Shown one piece after another: positions 6,880 to 7,443 of a DNA stretch of 7,443 nt (its first letter is position 1; each line of letters opens with the position of its first letter). The notes beneath the pieces were generated by a model. It was not told the DNA's origin, did no database searches, and worked only from the letters and a program-made list of their open reading frames with translations. A program made the translations under genes and the position numbers. This DNA comes from Planctomycetota bacterium. Its GTDB lineage: Bacteria > Planctomycetota > Planctomycetia > Pirellulales > Thermoguttaceae. The stretch lies in the NCBI GenBank assembly GCA_015661985.1, contig DQVB01000101.1:1-7443 (forward strand), given 5' to 3'.

Positions 6880-7443
6880 CTTCGATCAGCCGGGAGTGCG
6901 GATCCTGCTGGAGCCGGATGGCTTTCTGTTGAGGGTATTCGTCTGCTCGGCCGGGTGCATCCCAAGGTTTGCAAGTTTCGCGTGGGACTTTGCGCGGTTT
7001 GGGGCCTTTGGCGAAGGGACTTCCAGGGCGTTGGCGCAGGTGTCGGATCAAGCGATCGCCGTCGCTGAAGCCGGCGGCCCGTATCTGCAGGATCGCTTCG
7101 GCCCGATGCGGGTCGTTCCAAAACATCTCCGTCCCCTTCACCCGAAAGCTCATCTGCTTGACCACCGACTCCAGCCACGCGGTGGTCACCGGCATAGCCC
7201 CTGCTGACGGTATTCCGGGTAGCGCATCTGCGTGCGGTTGTTCTCCAGATAGGTGATCGTTCTGGCGATGATCTCGTGTCCTGCTCCCCAGCATCCGCGG
7301 GCGTCTCCCGGCGTCAGGCTTGGGCTTGACGGCGGCTTTCTCTGCTGCCCGGCATCCGCGGGCACCTCACCCAGCTTGGCTCGCCAAGACCGAAGCCCCC
7401 AAAAAACCTGGTCCACCTCCCCCGCGCCAGCAACCCCGCATCC
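6872..7443 (-). pseudogene. ISKra4-family transposase, C-terminal part, frameshifted and 5'-truncated by the window edge
   Basis: Read on the - strand from the right edge, one frame gives VDQVFWGLRSWRAKLG, a linker, then ITYLENNRTQMRYPEYRQQG and stops at 7186. The next frame takes over with PVTTAWLESVVKQMSFRVKG and TEMFWNDPHRAEAILQIRAA, and runs to a TAG at 6872-6874. The order YLENN, MxYPxYRxQGLP, a Glu in the ES-VKQ helix (the likely last catalytic acid), RVKGTxMFW and the xAILQxRA repeat is the C-terminal signature of ISKra4-type transposases as I know them. The two frames join at about 7193-7197, where a 1-nt loss or 2-nt gain breaks an otherwise continuous protein. The tail beyond PKPRK is poorly conserved. 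The N-terminal catalytic part should lie to the right of the window. The gene is convergent with the glycosyltransferase, with only 16 bp between them. Confidence 0.72.

Overview
The window is GC-rich bacterial DNA holding four genes I regard as real, all on the + strand, and a broken transposase gene on the - strand at the right edge. The taxon cannot be fixed from sequence alone. Receiver-only regulators, PAS-rich hybrid kinases with an HEFNN-type H-box, a WaaE-like glycosyltransferase and much IS debris fit a planctomycete (Pirellulales-like) or a deltaproteobacterium. I lean weakly to the former.

Layout. Positions 1-708 hold no convincing gene, only short repeats and palindromes. Positions 709-4741 form a compact sensory locus: a stand-alone receiver-domain response regulator (709-1107), a PhnD-family periplasmic phosphate/phosphonate-type binding protein with an N-terminal membrane anchor or signal (1206-2234), and a membrane hybrid histidine kinase (2231-4741) with a periplasmic sensor region, two PAS domains, HisKA/HATPase and a C-terminal receiver. 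The last two genes overlap by ATGA and are probably translationally coupled. Positions 4742-5964 are about 1.2 kb of apparent debris: strong hairpins, a 35-bp direct repeat pair separated by 41 bp, and what looks like the right end of an IS200/IS605-type (TnpB) element. Positions 5965-6855 encode a family 2 glycosyltransferase. Positions 6872-7443 are the C-terminal part of a frameshifted transposase that I assign to the ISKra4 family.

How the genes may work together. The binding protein lies beside a kinase and regulator, with no ABC permease or ATPase in the window. That suggests a ligand-sensing three-component system like AioX-AioS-AioR rather than a transporter: the binding protein reports a small oxyanion or phospho-compound to the kinase sensor domain, and phosphoryl groups pass to receiver domains. 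No HPt or DNA-binding output domain is present, so the output is not encoded here. The kinase's own receiver has Asn at one of the two usual acidic Mg2+-site positions, while the separate regulator is canonical; the latter may be the working phosphoacceptor. The glycosyltransferase appears unrelated and sits between two mobile-element remnants.
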